Assembly: GCF_900141985.1 (NCBI RefSeq)
Contig: NZ_FQZK01000001.1
Coordinates: forward strand, 186,001-250,000
DNA length: 64,000 bases
DNA from: Nocardiopsis flavescens
Lineage (GTDB): Bacteria; Actinomycetota; Actinomycetes; Streptosporangiales; Streptosporangiaceae
Direction of reading: 5' to 3'
The translations under genes were made by a program, and so were the position numbers. The notes below the pieces were generated by a model. The model saw only the letters and a list, made by a program, of their open reading frames with translations. It was not told the DNA's origin and made no database searches. Below, piece after piece: positions 38,856 through 50,747 of the stretch; within the stretch, counting starts at the first letter, position 1, and each line of letters starts with the position of its first letter.

Positions 38856-41762
38856 TCAGTCGGGGGGAGGGGTCAGGTCGCGGCGCGAGCGGAGTCCGAG
38901 CTTGGACAGGGCGTTGGCCACGTGGGTCTCCACAGTACGCGGCGACAGGTGCAGCAGTTCGGCGATCTCCCGGTTGGTGCGCCCGCGCGCGGCCAGGTCG
39001 GTGATCTCCCCCTCGCGCGGGGAGAGCCTGCGGTCGCGGTGGGGCCGGCCGGGTACGGCGGCCGTGGAGACCCCGCGGGCCCGCAGCAGGCGGCGCACCC
39101 GGGCCGCGTCCCAGGTGGCGCCCAGTTCGCCGTACCCCTCCAGGGCGGCGCGCAGGGCGGTGACGCCGGCCCCGGCCCCCTCGCCGTGCGGGCGCGCGAA
39201 GTGGACGCGGGCGCAGGCCTCGCGGACCTGGGCGGCGTCGTAGGGGCGGGGCATGGCGCGGTAGGCGTCCTCGGCCTCGGCGTACAGCAGCAGGGCCCGG
39301 TCGTACCGCTCGTGGTGGCGGGCCAGGGCGGCCTCCAGGCGCAGCAGGGCGGTAGCGGCGGCCGGGGCGTCGGTGCCGCGCAGCCCCGCGCGCAGGCGGG
39401 TGCACAGGTCGCGGGCGACGGCGCCGCGCCCGCACTCCAGCAGCGCCTCCATCCCCGGGACCAGGTCGGCGGCCCACACCCAGATGCCCTTGGCGGCGAT
39501 GAGGGAGACCAGGTCCTCCACGTGCTCCCAGGCGCGGGCGGGCTCCCCCCGGGCGGTGGCGGCGCGGGCCAGCAGCCCGGCGGCGAAGGCCCGCACCGGC
39601 ACGGTGTGGTCGGGGCGGGGCTCCCCGTCCCGGTCCGCGGCGCCCCGGGGCCGGGGTCCGGGGTCGCCGTGCGGCGCGTCGGGGCACTCGGGGCGGATGC
39701 GGACCAGCAGGGCGCGGGCCAGCGCCGGGTCCCCCTGGGCCTGGGCCAGGGCGGCGCGCAGCAGCCCGAGTTCGGCGGTGACCGGGTGCAGGTGGGCCAG
39801 GCGGGGCGCCTCCCGCCGGCGGTCGGCCTCCTGCGCCAGGCCCTGCCAGCGCCCGCGCGCCCAGTCCAGGGTCAGGCGCAGGGCGCGCACGCTCTCGTGG
39901 ATGTAGGGGGTGTCGTCGGCGCCGGACCAGGCGGCCGCGGCATCCAGGTGGCGGTCGGCCCGCTCGTAGTGGCCGAGCATGACGGCGGCGTCGGCCAGGT
40001 TGAGCGAGCCGCGGGCGAACTCGCGGCGGTCGGCCAGGGAGTCGGGGCCGGTCCGGGTCCCCGGTGCGGGCGGCTGCGCCTCCCAGGCGGCCGGGTCGCC
40101 GATCTGGGCGAGCAGGGTGGCGTGGTTGACGGCGACCGTGCGGGCGACGGCGGCGTCGCGGCTGCGGTGGGCGGCGGCCAGGGCCTGCTCCATCCAGCGG
40201 CGGTGGGTGTCGACGGAGTCGGGGGTGCTGCGGGGCACGGCCAGCGCGCACATGGCGCGGGCGGCCAGGTCGGGGCGCTCGGCCAGCTCGGCCGCGGCGC
40301 GGACCAGCTCTCCGCGGGCGGTGCGGTTCTGGGAGGCCTGGTTGAGCAGGAGCAGGCCCAGTTCCATGCGCGGCTCGCCGCGTTCGGCGGCGGGCAGGCC
40401 GGGCGCGGACAGGACCTCGCGCAGGTGCGCGACGGCGTGTTCGGCGGAGACGCCGGTGAGGGCGGCCCGGCCCAGGGACAGTGCCAGGTCGCGGCGGCGC
40501 CGGGGGGCGAGGTCGGGGCGGGTCAGGGCGTCGCGCAGCAGGGCGACGGCGGCGGCGTCCTCGCCCTGTTCCAGGGCGCGGGCGGCGGCGCGCTCGGCGT
40601 GGTCGGTCCACTCCTGCGCCATCCCGGCCTCGCGTGCGTGGCGGGCGAGCCGGGCGTGGGGCGGGTCGGGCCGTGCGGCCAGGGCCTCCAGGGCGGCGCG
40701 GTTGAGGCGGCGGCGCTTGCCGTGGGGCAGCGCGGCGCGGCAGACGTGGGCGACGAGCGGGGTGGCGGGGGCCAGGTCGGCCGGGCCGGCGGGGGTGAGC
40801 AGCCCGCTGCGGCAGGCGCGGGACAGGGCCCTGTCGGTGCGTGCGGGGCCCAGGTCGGCGACGCGGGCGAGCAGGGCCTCGGGGGCGGGTCCGTCCAGGA
40901 CGCAGGCGGCGCGGACCAGGCGCCGGGTGTCGCGGTCCAGGCCGTGCAGGCGGTGCAGGATCCAGTCGCGCAGGGCCGGCGGGACGGGCGGCCGGTCGGG
41001 GACCGCGGGGACCGGGGCGGGGCCCCGGCTCCGGGCGGCCAGGTGGCGCAGGGTCTCGGCGGCGGCCAGGGGCAGGCCGCCGGTCCAGGCGTGCAGGCGG
41101 CGGGCGTCCTCCGCGGTGGGCGCGGCGCCGGGCAGGGCGTGCCGGGCCAGGTCCAGCAGGTCGTCGGGGTCCAGGGGGCCCAGGGTGAGGGCGCGGTGGC
41201 CGGTGCCGGGGGGCGTGCGGGCGGCCAGGGCGGCGACCGGGAAGGTGCGGGGCAGGTCCTCGGGCCGGTAGGTCAGGACCAGTGCCAGGCGGGCGGGCAG
41301 CCGGGGGGCGAGGTAGGCGAGCAGGCCCCGGGTGGCCGGGTCCGCCCAGTGCACGTCCTCCAGGACCAGCACGGCCGGGGGCAGGGCGTCGAGGAGTTCG
41401 GTGAGGGCGCGGTAGAGGCGGTGGTCAGCGACGGCCGGGTGGGCGGCCGTCTCGGGCGCCGCGGGCAGGCGGTCGGCGTGCTCGGGCAGCAGGGTGCGCA
41501 GGGCGCCGCACAGGGGGCTGAGCCCCGCGGGGACGGGGGCGCGGCGCAGGGCTTCGACCAGGGGCGCGAAGGGGAACGGTTCGGCGCCCGGCGGGCAGTG
41601 GCCGGTCAGGACCGTGGTCCGGGGCGGGTCGTGCAGCTCCCCGGCCAGGCGGGTCTTGCCGGTCCCGGCGGCCCCCGCCAGGAGGGTGAGGGTCCCGGGG
41701 GCGGCCGCCTCGCGCAGGAGCCTGCGTTCCCGCTCGCGCCCCACGAGCGGGGAGGAGCACAT
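38856..41762 (-). CDS. Large ATP-binding LuxR-type regulator (LAL family)
   Basis: A 968-residue LAL regulator. N-terminal AAA/STAND ATPase: LVGRERERRLLREAA, Walker A GAAGTGKTRL (residues about 31-40), Walker B AVLVLEDVHWAD (near 135). The middle 600 residues are TPR-like helical repeats. The C-terminal LuxR HTH is LSPREGEITDLAARGRTNREIAELLHLSPRTVETHVANALSKLGLRSRRDL (about 905-960). LAL proteins activate antibiotic or sugar genes; the target here is not evident. ATG 41762. Divergent from the DUF1772 gene across 217 bp, where TACAAT at 41924-41929 is a possible -10 for that gene. Confidence 0.94.
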   Translation of the reverse strand: MCSSPLVGRERERRLLREAAAPGTLTLLAGAAGTGKTRLAGELHDPPRTTVLTGHCPPGAEPFPFAPLVEALRRAPVPAGLSPLCGALRTLLPEHADRLPAAPETAAHPAVADHRLYRALTELLDALPPAVLVLEDVHWADPATRGLLAYLAPRLPARLALVLTYRPEDLPRTFPVAALAARTPPGTGHRALTLGPLDPDDLLDLARHALPGAAPTAEDARRLHAWTGGLPLAAAETLRHLAARSRGPAPVPAVPDRPPVPPALRDWILHRLHGLDRDTRRLVRAACVLDGPAPEALLARVADLGPARTDRALSRACRSGLLTPAGPADLAPATPLVAHVCRAALPHGKRRRLNRAALEALAARPDPPHARLARHAREAGMAQEWTDHAERAAARALEQGEDAAAVALLRDALTRPDLAPRRRRDLALSLGRAALTGVSAEHAVAHLREVLSAPGLPAAERGEPRMELGLLLLNQASQNRTARGELVRAAAELAERPDLAARAMCALAVPRSTPDSVDTHRRWMEQALAAAHRSRDAAVARTVAVNHATLLAQIGDPAAWEAQPPAPGTRTGPDSLADRREFARGSLNLADAAVMLGHYERADRHLDAAAAWSGADDTPYIHESVRALRLTLDWARGRWQGLAQEADRRREAPRLAHLHPVTAELGLLRAALAQAQGDPALARALLVRIRPECPDAPHGDPGPRPRGAADRDGEPRPDHTVPVRAFAAGLLARAATARGEPARAWEHVEDLVSLIAAKGIWVWAADLVPGMEALLECGRGAVARDLCTRLRAGLRGTDAPAAATALLRLEAALARHHERYDRALLLYAEAEDAYRAMPRPYDAAQVREACARVHFARPHGEGAGAGVTALRAALEGYGELGATWDAARVRRLLRARGVSTAAVPGRPHRDRRLSPREGEITDLAARGRTNREIAELLHLSPRTVETHVANALSKLGLRSRRDLTPPPD

Positions 41763-41979
41763 CACCCGAAGGTATAGCGGCCCGGCGTTCCGGAAAAGGG
41801 GGGAGGGCGGTGACATTCCGTGGTCGCATTCGCGTGAAAGCTGAGAAATGCGTACCTTTCTCGGAGGTATTTCGCGGATCCTCACCGGTCCTGAGGCCAT
41901 GGCCGGGGCGGTGGCCGCGGGCGTACAATCCGCCCAGGCGGTGCGGACCCACGGAAAAAGAGCATGAGGTGGCCGGTAG

Positions 41980-42468
41980 ATGGCGGACATGGTGTACGCG
42001 GTGGTGCCGGTGCTGTCCGTGGTGTTGACGGGATTGTTCGCCGGGCTGTTCTTCGCTTTCTCCATCGCGGTGATGCCGGGGCTGGGCCGGACCGGGGACC
42101 GGGTCATGATCGAGGCGATGCAGCGCATCAACGTCGCCATCCTCAACCCGTTCTTCGCGGTGGTGTTCATCGGCGCGCCGGTGGTGCTGCTGGGGCAGAC
42201 GCTGCTGCACTGGGCGGTGGGGCGCACGACGGCGGCCTGGTGGGCGGGCACGGGCCTGGTGCTGCTGGTCCTGGTGCTGGCCGTGACGTTCGCGGTCAAC
42301 GTGCCACGCAACAACACCCTGGACGGCGCCGGGACGGCGTCGCGGCTGGCGGACCCCGCGGCCGTGCGCGCGGGCTTCGAACCGGTGTGGGTGCGCTGGA
42401 ACCACCTGCGCACCCTGGCCTCGGCGGGCGCCCTGCTGTGCACCGCCCTGGCCGTGACCGCGGGCTGA
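41980..42468 (+). CDS. DUF1772 (anthrone oxygenase-like) membrane protein
   Basis: A 162-residue protein with four membrane segments: LSVVLTGLFAGLFFAFSIAVMPGL, MQRINVAILNPFFAVVFIG, and FAVNVPRNNTLD with the conserved Asn-Val-Pro-x-Asn motif, WVRWNHLRTLASAGALL. Families with this fold include anthrone oxygenases of polyketide pathways, but most members are uncharacterised. ATG 41980 lies about 50 nt from TACAAT. Possibly a target of the divergent LAL regulator. Confidence 0.9.
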   Translation: MADMVYAVVPVLSVVLTGLFAGLFFAFSIAVMPGLGRTGDRVMIEAMQRINVAILNPFFAVVFIGAPVVLLGQTLLHWAVGRTTAAWWAGTGLVLLVLVLAVTFAVNVPRNNTLDGAGTASRLADPAAVRAGFEPVWVRWNHLRTLASAGALLCTALAVTAG

Positions 42469-42622
42469 CCGGGAGCGCCCCCGCCCCCTTCCCGCCCTCC
42501 TCCGCCGGGCCCGCGCGCACCCCGCCCGGCGCGGCGGTCCGAAGGCCCGCACCGGGCCACCGCGCGGGCCGCCGGGCGGTCACCGCGGGCGGCGGTGCCG
42601 CGCCGGCCGGGGAACTCCGCAT

Positions 42623-42660
42623 GCCCGCCGCCCCGCCGCCCCGTCGGCGGGGCGGCGGGC
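42623..42660. terminator. 16-bp perfect hairpin
   Basis: GCCCGCCGCCCCGCCG (42623-42638), CCCCGT loop, CGGCGGGGCGGCGGGC (42645-42660), 6 nt before the stop of the FAD/[2Fe-2S] gene on the minus strand; ends both the DUF1772 and nitrate transcripts. Confidence 0.85.
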
Positions 42661-42666
42661 ACGGCC

Positions 42667-44118
42667 TCAGCCCACCGGGGAGCGGGTGTCCCACCCCGAC
42701 AGCAGCGCGTCGACGTCGCGCACGCACCCGCCGCAGCCGGTGGTCGCCCGGGTGGCGGCGGCGATCGACTCCCGCGAGCGCGCCCCGTCCAGCCACGCCT
42801 GCTCCAGCTCGTCGCGGCCCACCGCGTTGCACCGGCACACCAGCGGGGCCCGCTGCTCCCCCGCCCCGCCGGCGGGCGGCGCGGGGGCGGTGCCCTGGAG
42901 CAGGGCCAGCCGGTCGGCGGGCAGCGGGTCGCCCGAGTCGTGCAGCTGCGACAGCACCGCGGCGGCCTCGGGGAACCCCAGCAGCACCGACCCCACCAGC
43001 CGGTCGGCGCGCACCACCAGCTTGGCGTAGCGGCCCCCGTGCGGGTCGCTGACGGTGAGCGTCTCCGGGCCCCCGTCCTCCGGGGCGTCGTCGGTGTGCA
43101 CCTCCCCGAACGCGGTCAGCTCGATCCCCTCGGCCTTGAGCCGGGTCACCGGCCGCGACCCGGTGTAGCGGGCCTGCGGCTCGGCCCCGGTCAGCCGCCG
43201 GGCCAGCACCGCCGCCTGCTCCCACCCGGGCTGCACCAGGCCCGCCCCGCCGCCGGGGTGCTGGGCGCAGTCGCCCAGGGCGTGCACGCGCGCGTCGGAG
43301 GTGGCCAGGGTGTCGTCCACCAGGATGCCGTGCTCCACCTCGATCCCGGCGTCCCGGGCCAGCTCCACGTTGCCGCGCACCCCGGCCGTCACCACCAGGG
43401 CGTCGCCCGCCAGCACCCGCCCGTCGTCCAGCTCCAGGCCGGTCCCGGGGATCCACCGCGAGGCCACCCGCCAGGAGTGCACCCGCACCCCCAGGGCGTC
43501 GTAGCGCCGGCGCAGGATGTCGGCGGCGGCCCGGTCGATCTGGCGGCGCATGATCCACGGCGAGGACTCCACCACCGACACCCGGGCGCCGCGGCTCTGG
43601 AGGCCGCGCGCGGCCTCCAGGCCCAGGACCCCGCCGCCCAGCACCACCACCGGCGCTCCCGGGCGCACCAGCGCCAGCAGGCGGCGGCAGTCGTCCAGGT
43701 CGCGCAGCGCGCACACCCCCTCCCCCGGGGCGCCGTCGGCGGCCGAGACCCCCGTGACGGGCGGGAACGCGGCGCGGGCGCCGGTGGCCAGGACCAGCTC
43801 GTCGTAGTCCAGGCGGGTGCCGTCGTCCAGCGCCACGGTCCGCGCGGCGGTGTCCAGGGCCAGGGCGGCCACACCGGTGCGCACCACCACCCCCGGGGAG
43901 TCCGGGACGGGCAGCCGGATCTGCTCGGCGGTGTAGTCGCCCGCCACCAGGCCCGACAGCAGGACCCGGTTGTAGGCGGGGTGGTGCTCGGCGCCCACCA
44001 CGCTCACGCGGACGCGCTCGCCCGCCGGGTCCAGGCGGGCGGCCTCCTCGGCGAAGCGGGCGCCGACCATGCCGTTGCCCACGACCACGATCCGGCGCGC
44101 GCCGTGCACGGTGTTCAA
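42667..44118 (-). CDS. NAD(P)/FAD-dependent oxidoreductase with BFD-like [2Fe-2S] domain
   Basis: A 483-residue protein like the N-terminal part of NirB/NasB: FAD motif VVVGNGMVGARFAEE (residues about 11-25), pyridine-nucleotide motif VVVLGGGVLGLEAARGL (near 150), TSDARVHALGDCAQH for FAD, and a C-terminal BFD-like cluster domain with CRCN (428-431) and CGGC (462-465). It probably passes electrons from NAD(P)H to the adjacent nitrate reductase. It lacks the siroheme domain of true nitrite reductase. Start TTG 44118: AGGAGG lies 6 nt upstream and no ATG/GTG fits as well. Third gene of the nitrate operon, 67 nt after the reductase. Confidence 0.92.
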   Translation of the reverse strand: MNTVHGARRIVVVGNGMVGARFAEEAARLDPAGERVRVSVVGAEHHPAYNRVLLSGLVAGDYTAEQIRLPVPDSPGVVVRTGVAALALDTAARTVALDDGTRLDYDELVLATGARAAFPPVTGVSAADGAPGEGVCALRDLDDCRRLLALVRPGAPVVVLGGGVLGLEAARGLQSRGARVSVVESSPWIMRRQIDRAAADILRRRYDALGVRVHSWRVASRWIPGTGLELDDGRVLAGDALVVTAGVRGNVELARDAGIEVEHGILVDDTLATSDARVHALGDCAQHPGGGAGLVQPGWEQAAVLARRLTGAEPQARYTGSRPVTRLKAEGIELTAFGEVHTDDAPEDGGPETLTVSDPHGGRYAKLVVRADRLVGSVLLGFPEAAAVLSQLHDSGDPLPADRLALLQGTAPAPPAGGAGEQRAPLVCRCNAVGRDELEQAWLDGARSRESIAAATRATTGCGGCVRDVDALLSGWDTRSPVG

Positions 44119-44185
44119 CTGGTGCCTCCTGGGGATGGGGTGCGGGGCCGGACGGCACCGGACGGGCGGGTGCGGTGCGCGGGGG

Positions 44186-46269
<2,084 letters not shown>

Positions 46270-46273
<4 letters not shown>

Positions 46274-47670
46274 CGCTGGACGGGCTCCGCCGTGCCGGCG
46301 GCGCGGTCCGCGCCGCCGGGGGCCGCGGTGCGGGGGCGGCGCAGGTAGACGACCCGGGTGACGGCCGCGCACAGCAGGTAGAACACGCCGAACGCGGCGA
46401 ACGCGTGGGCGGTGGTGCCGAAGGCCGCGAACGACTCGCGGAAGGCGACGTTGATGCCCACCCCGCCCAGGGCGCCCACCGCCCCGATCAGGCCCAGCAT
46501 GGAGGAGGACACGCGCTTGGTGCGGGCCAGCGCCCGCTCGCGCGGCTCCCCAGCGGCGATGGCGTCCTCCGCCTTGGCCGCGTAGATGGAGGGGATCATC
46601 TTGTAGGTGGAGCCGTTGCCCAGGCCGGTGAGGGTGAACATCACCGCGAACGCGCCGATGAACAGGCCCAGCTGGGAGGCCTGCACGGCCAGCACCAGCA
46701 CCCCGGCGCACACCGCCATCGCGCAGAACACCCACAGGGTGACGCGCGCCCCGCCCAGGGTGTCGGCCAGGCGCCCGCCCACCGGGCGCACCAGCGAGCC
46801 CACGACCGGGCCCAGCACCGCCACGCCCGCGGCCTGCACCGGGGCCAGCCCGAACTGGGACTGCAGCAGCAGCCCGAACGCGAACCCGGTCCCGATGAAC
46901 GACCCGAACGTGCCGATGTACAGCAGCGACATGATCCAGAAGTGGCGGTCGCCGGTGGCGGCCAGCTGCGCCCGCACGTCGCTGCGCACGTGGGTGAGGT
47001 TGTTCATGGACCGCCACGACCACACCAGGGCCAGCAGGATCAGCGGCAGGTAGAACAGCGGCACCAGGTACCCGGCGGCGGTGGTGAACACCGCGATGAC
47101 GCCCAGGCCCACGAGCTGGACGGTGGCCACCCCGATGTTGCCGCCCCCGGCGTTGAGGCCCAGTGCCCACCCCTTCTCCTTCTCGGGGAAGTAGGCGTTG
47201 ATGTTGGCCATGGAGGAGGAGAAGTTGCCGCCGCCCAGGCCGGCGGTGGCGGCCAGCACCATGAGCAGCCAGAACGGGGTGTCGGGGTTCTGGATGAGGA
47301 AGAACGCCGCGCCGGTGGGCACCAGCAGCAGCGCGGTGGCGGCCAGGGTCCAGTTGCGCCCGCCCAGGAGGGGGACCGCCAGGGTGTAGGGCACCCGCAG
47401 GACGGCGCCGACCAGGGTCACCACCGACAGCAGCAGGAACTTCTGCTCCGGGGTGGAGGCGAACCCGTTCTCCGGGACCATGAAGAGCACGAGCACCGAC
47501 CAGATGCTCCAGACGGAGAACCCGATGTGCTCGGAGGCGATGGAGGCCCACAGGTTGCGGCGGGCGACGGCGCGCCCCCCGCCGTTCCAGAACGCGGGGT
47601 CCTCGGGGTCCCAGCGGGAGATCCAGCTCTTGCCCGTGCGCGGTGCGCGGCGGCCCGTATCGGAGGTCAC
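46270..47670 (-). CDS. narK: NarK-type nitrate/nitrite MFS transporter
   Basis: A 466-residue MFS protein with 12 membrane segments and both nitrate signatures: GLGGGNFSSSMANINAYFPEKEKGWALGLNAGGGN and, in the second half, GLGNGSTYKMIPSIYAAKAE. Imports nitrate for the reductase encoded by the next gene. GTG 47670 has GGAAGGG 7 nt upstream. First gene of the narK-reductase-FAD protein operon; a GlnR-like box lies 30-90 bp upstream. Confidence 0.95.
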
Positions 47671-47701
47671 GGCCGGCCCTTCCTATTCGGTGTCGGCTGA
47701 C

Positions 47702-47761
47702 GTTACCGAAGGTAGGAACGGGGCGTTGCCTGGAGGTGTCGGTCCGTAACACGGGGGAAAC
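47702..47761. promoter_or_regulatory. GlnR-like nitrogen-control box
   Basis: GTAAC-N6-GAAAC (47746-47761) is a good actinobacterial GlnR pair. GTTAC at 47702 is exactly 44 bp (two 22-bp repeats) away, with GGAAC at 47715 and a degenerate GTTGC at 47725 between. Position just upstream of narK fits nitrogen-starvation activation. Confidence 0.68.
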
Positions 47762-47881
47762 AGTGGCCTCACCCGGAGGCGGGGGCGGTGGTGAGAACAC
47801 CGTCGCAGCAGCTGGTCGCGGGGGTGCGCGGGGCCCGGCGGCGCCGGGTGTGGCCTTGGCCACTCCGGGGTCGCGGGGGTG

Positions 47882-48058
47882 CTATCCGGCGGATCCGCGG
47901 TCTGAGGAGGAGCCGCCGGTACCCGCGGCGGCGCCCATGGCCAGGCCCATGGCCACGCCGACGCCGATCCCCAGGGCGAGGTTGTCGAAGAGCATCCAGA
48001 ACACGATGGTGAAGACGATCGCCATCGGGATGGAGAAGGCGGCGCTCTTGCTTTTCAT
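47882..48058 (-). CDS. Small glycine-rich membrane protein
   Basis: A 58-residue protein: MKSKSAAFSIPMAIVFTIVFWMLFDN, then a glycine-zipper segment (LGIGVGVAMGLAMGAAAG) and a polar tail. Two short membrane helices are likely. Similar small proteins are scattered in actinomycetes; function unknown. GGGAG precedes ATG 48056-48058. Bases 47762-47881 between it and the GlnR box hold nothing recognisable. Confidence 0.7.
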   Translation of the reverse strand: MKSKSAAFSIPMAIVFTIVFWMLFDNLALGIGVGVAMGLAMGAAAGTGGSSSDRGSAG

Positions 48059-48201
48059 GCGGGCTCCCGGGGGTGCGGTGCTGTCCGGTCCTTGGACGTG
48101 CCCGGTCGCCGTGCGGTTCCCGCGCACCGGGCGCGCACGCCGTCGCGCCCGGCCCGGCCGTGTCCGGGACAGGAGCGGGACGGGTGTGAAACGGTGGACG
48201 G

Positions 48202-49188
48202 GTGAGTCCTGTGGTGGAGGTCTTCGATCCCCGCGCGGCCGCCCCCGCCGACCTGGCGGCCTGGAGCGCGGTCCACGCGGCGGGCAGGCGCGAGCTGTCC
48301 GGCGGCTCCCCGGAGGCCGGGGAGCTGGCCGAGCGCCTGCGGCGCGGATACGGCGGCCCCGGCTGGCGCTGGGCGGGCCGGGTGCACGAGGGGGGACCGG
48401 TCCTGGGCACCGCGGAGCTGCGGCGCCAGCCCCACGACGGGGGGATCGGGTTCCTGCGGCTGTTCGTGGACGCGCCCGCACGGCGCCGGGGCCTGGGCAC
48501 CCGGCTGCGCGCCGCCGCCGCGGACCGGGCGCGTGCCGAGGGCATGGCCCGCCTGCAGAGCACCGTCCTGGCCGGGCGGGCCGGGGAGTCCTTCGCCCGC
48601 ACCAGCCCCCACCTGCGCACCCTGCTGCACCTCGAACTCCAGGTGCAGTCCTTCGACGAGGAGACGCTGGGCCGCTGCTGGCGGCTGGCCTCCGCGCCCA
48701 AGCGCGGGTACCGGTTCACCCACTGGGTGGGGGCGGCGCCCGCACCGCTGCTGGCGTCGTTCGGGCGGGTGATGAACCACCTGCTGGACGCGCCCGGCGC
48801 CGCTTTCCAGGAGGAGCCGCGCCGCTGGGGGCCCGAGGACGTGCGCGGCTGGGAGCGCCGGATGACCGACGACGGCTCGCGGCTGCTGGTGGGGGCGGCG
48901 GTGGACCGCACCTCCGACGAGGTGGTGGCGGCGACGGTGTGCACCGTCACGCGCGGGCCGGTGGCCGACCAGCACGACACCGCCGTGCTCCCCGCCCACC
49001 GGCGCCGGGGGCTGGCCAGCCGGGTCAAGGCCACCCAGACCCTGCGGGTGCACGAGAACTTCCCGCACGTGGAGGCGGTGGCGGTCACCCTGAACCGGGA
49101 GAACACCGCGATGCTGGAGGTCAACCGGCTGCTGGGCTACCGCCGGACCGCCGAGCGGCTCCTGGTCGAGGACGACCTGCGCCCCTGA
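48202..49188 (+). CDS. Tandem GNAT N-acetyltransferase
   Basis: A 328-residue protein with two GNAT domains. The first (residues about 10-160) has FLRLFVDAPARRRGLGTRLRAAA; the second (about 175-325) has DTAVLPAHRRRGLASRVKATQTL and the closing NRENTAMLEVNRLLGYRRTAERL. Both acetyl-CoA loops look complete (RRGLGT, RRGLAS). This two-domain type resembles Eis/mycothiol-synthase-like arrangements, but the substrate is unknown. GTG 48202. A perfect 18-bp hairpin follows. Confidence 0.9.
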   Translation: MSPVVEVFDPRAAAPADLAAWSAVHAAGRRELSGGSPEAGELAERLRRGYGGPGWRWAGRVHEGGPVLGTAELRRQPHDGGIGFLRLFVDAPARRRGLGTRLRAAAADRARAEGMARLQSTVLAGRAGESFARTSPHLRTLLHLELQVQSFDEETLGRCWRLASAPKRGYRFTHWVGAAPAPLLASFGRVMNHLLDAPGAAFQEEPRRWGPEDVRGWERRMTDDGSRLLVGAAVDRTSDEVVAATVCTVTRGPVADQHDTAVLPAHRRRGLASRVKATQTLRVHENFPHVEAVAVTLNRENTAMLEVNRLLGYRRTAERLLVEDDLRP

Positions 49189-49238
49189 GCCCGCGGACCG
49201 GCCGGGCCCGCCGGGCGCGACCCGGGCCCCGAACGGCG

Positions 49239-49276
49239 GTGCGGTGCCGTCCGGCCGGGGCCGGACGGCACCGCAC
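49239..49276. terminator. 18-bp perfect hairpin
   Basis: GTGCGGTGCCGTCCGGCC (49239-49256), GG, and its exact complement (49259-49276), between the converging GNAT and CsbD genes. Confidence 0.88.
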
Positions 49277-49311
49277 GGGCACCGGAGCGGGATGCTCCCG
49301 GGGCGAGGCGC

Positions 49312-49500
49312 TCAGGGGCGCTCGCGGTCGGAGGTGAGGGCGTCCTTGACCTTCTCCCCCGCCTGCTTGACCTTCGCCTTCTTCTTCTCGGTCCGGCCCT
49401 CGGCCGCCTGCTCGCGGTTGCCGGTGGCCTCGCCCAGCCGCTCCTTGGCCTTGCCCCGGACCTCGTCGAACTTGTTCGGTCCCTTGTCGTCCTCGGCCAT
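49312..49500 (-). CDS. CsbD-family stress protein
   Basis: A 62-residue, highly charged CsbD-like protein: NKFDEVRGKAKERLGEATGNREQAAEGRTEKKKAKVKQAGEKVKDAL. CsbD proteins are small, helical and induced by general stress in bacilli and actinomycetes; molecular role not known. ATG 49500, GGAGGT upstream. Confidence 0.92.
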   Translation of the reverse strand: MAEDDKGPNKFDEVRGKAKERLGEATGNREQAAEGRTEKKKAKVKQAGEKVKDALTSDRERP

Positions 49501-49670
49501 CGTGACCTCCCGGTCGTCGCCGTCGTCGCGGTCCTGGTGCGGCCACTGACCGTTCCGCGGGTTTTCATGCACGGCGGCGGGTCCGGGCCGGTGGCCGGAG
49601 CGGGCGCCGGGCGCCGGAAGTCGGTAACCTGCCCTGGCGATCTTCTCTTCAGCAAAGCGAAGGACCCCCC

Positions 49671-50456
49671 ATGGAACCGCAGGCCGACCTCTCCGTCGCG
49701 CTGCCCCCGGGCAAGCCCGCCACCGCCCACGACGGCTCCCCCGTGCTGTGGATCAGCGACGGCCCCGCCCCGGAGGGGCTGTGGGCGCGGCTGCGCGCCG
49801 CCCACCCCGAGTCCGGCTGGTGGCCGCTGCTGCTGACCTCCATGGCCGGCGAGGACGGCGACCGCCCCTGGGAGAGCGGGGAACTCTCCCCACCCGCCCC
49901 GGAGGCGGCGCGCGACCACGACGTGGCGGAGGTCCTGGCCAAGGCCTGGCGCGACTCCACCCAGGTCGACGAGGAGTACCGCGACCTCGTCCCCGAGCAG
50001 CGGCTCGCCGTGACCGCCCCCCACGGCGTGGAGTGGCCCGGCCTGGCCCCGCGCACCCCTCTCACCGCCGACCCCGGCGAGGCCGCCGACCGCAGCGCCG
50101 CGTGGCTGGCCCGGCGGCCCAACCCGCGCCTGGGCCTGGTCCGGGCGGCCTCGGGCGCCGAGGCCCTGAGCGTGATCGGCTGGCAGGGGGCGGTCAACCA
50201 CGGCCTCGACGTCACGGTGCTCTCCGCGGTCCTGGCGGACTGGGAGGAGCGGTTCGGGACACGCCTGGTCATGGTCGGTTTCGACACCCTGGCGCTGAGC
50301 ACGGCCTCGGTCGTCGCCGACCGGGAGCAGGCGGCGCGGGTGGCCGCCGAGCACTTCGCGCTGTGCCCCGACAACGTCTGGCAGGGCACGGGCAGCCTGG
50401 ACTCCTACGCCGATTCGCTGGTCGGCGACGAGACCTGGTCCTTCTGGTGGGACTGA
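49671..50456 (+). CDS. DUF4253 domain protein
   Basis: A 261-residue protein. The C-terminal ~110 residues are DUF4253: RLGLVRAASGAEALSVIGWQGAVNH, VLADWEERFGTRLVMVGFDTLALS, AAEHFALCPDNVWQGTGSLDSYADSLVGDETWSFWWD. DUF4253 proteins are frequent beside polymorphic-toxin immunity genes, but none is evident here. ATG 49671 with AAGGA upstream. Between its stop and 50748 (290 bp) I see no gene or clear signal. Confidence 0.92.
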   Translation: MEPQADLSVALPPGKPATAHDGSPVLWISDGPAPEGLWARLRAAHPESGWWPLLLTSMAGEDGDRPWESGELSPPAPEAARDHDVAEVLAKAWRDSTQVDEEYRDLVPEQRLAVTAPHGVEWPGLAPRTPLTADPGEAADRSAAWLARRPNPRLGLVRAASGAEALSVIGWQGAVNHGLDVTVLSAVLADWEERFGTRLVMVGFDTLALSTASVVADREQAARVAAEHFALCPDNVWQGTGSLDSYADSLVGDETWSFWWD

Positions 50457-50747
50457 CCCCCGGACGCCGGGCAACGGGTACGGCGGGGCGCTGACGGCGG
50501 CGGTGTTCCCGCCGGCCGCGCCCCGGGCGATGAGGTGCCGGAACCGGCGCCGCACCTCCCGGCGCGGGGAGTGGTCCCCTCGGCGGCGGTGGAGGAGGCG
50601 AGGGGCCCGCCGGCCGTCCGGTCCGGCCGTGCGGCCCGCTCCCGGGCACCCGCGGAGCCGAGGAGGTGCGGCGACCGGTCGGACCCGCCCCGCGCGCCGC
50701 CGGTGCGCCCGCCGGGGTGCCCGGCCTCCCGGACGGCGCGGGGCTCC

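Noticed and set aside
37183-40611. 1142-codon minus-strand frame
   Set aside because: It joins the OmpA-like frame with antisense-like sequence across the LuxR-type gene; the lipoprotein signal at 38769 marks the real start.
50457-50747. Degraded gene on either strand
   Set aside because: Frames are open but without codon-position bias, start context or recognisable domains.
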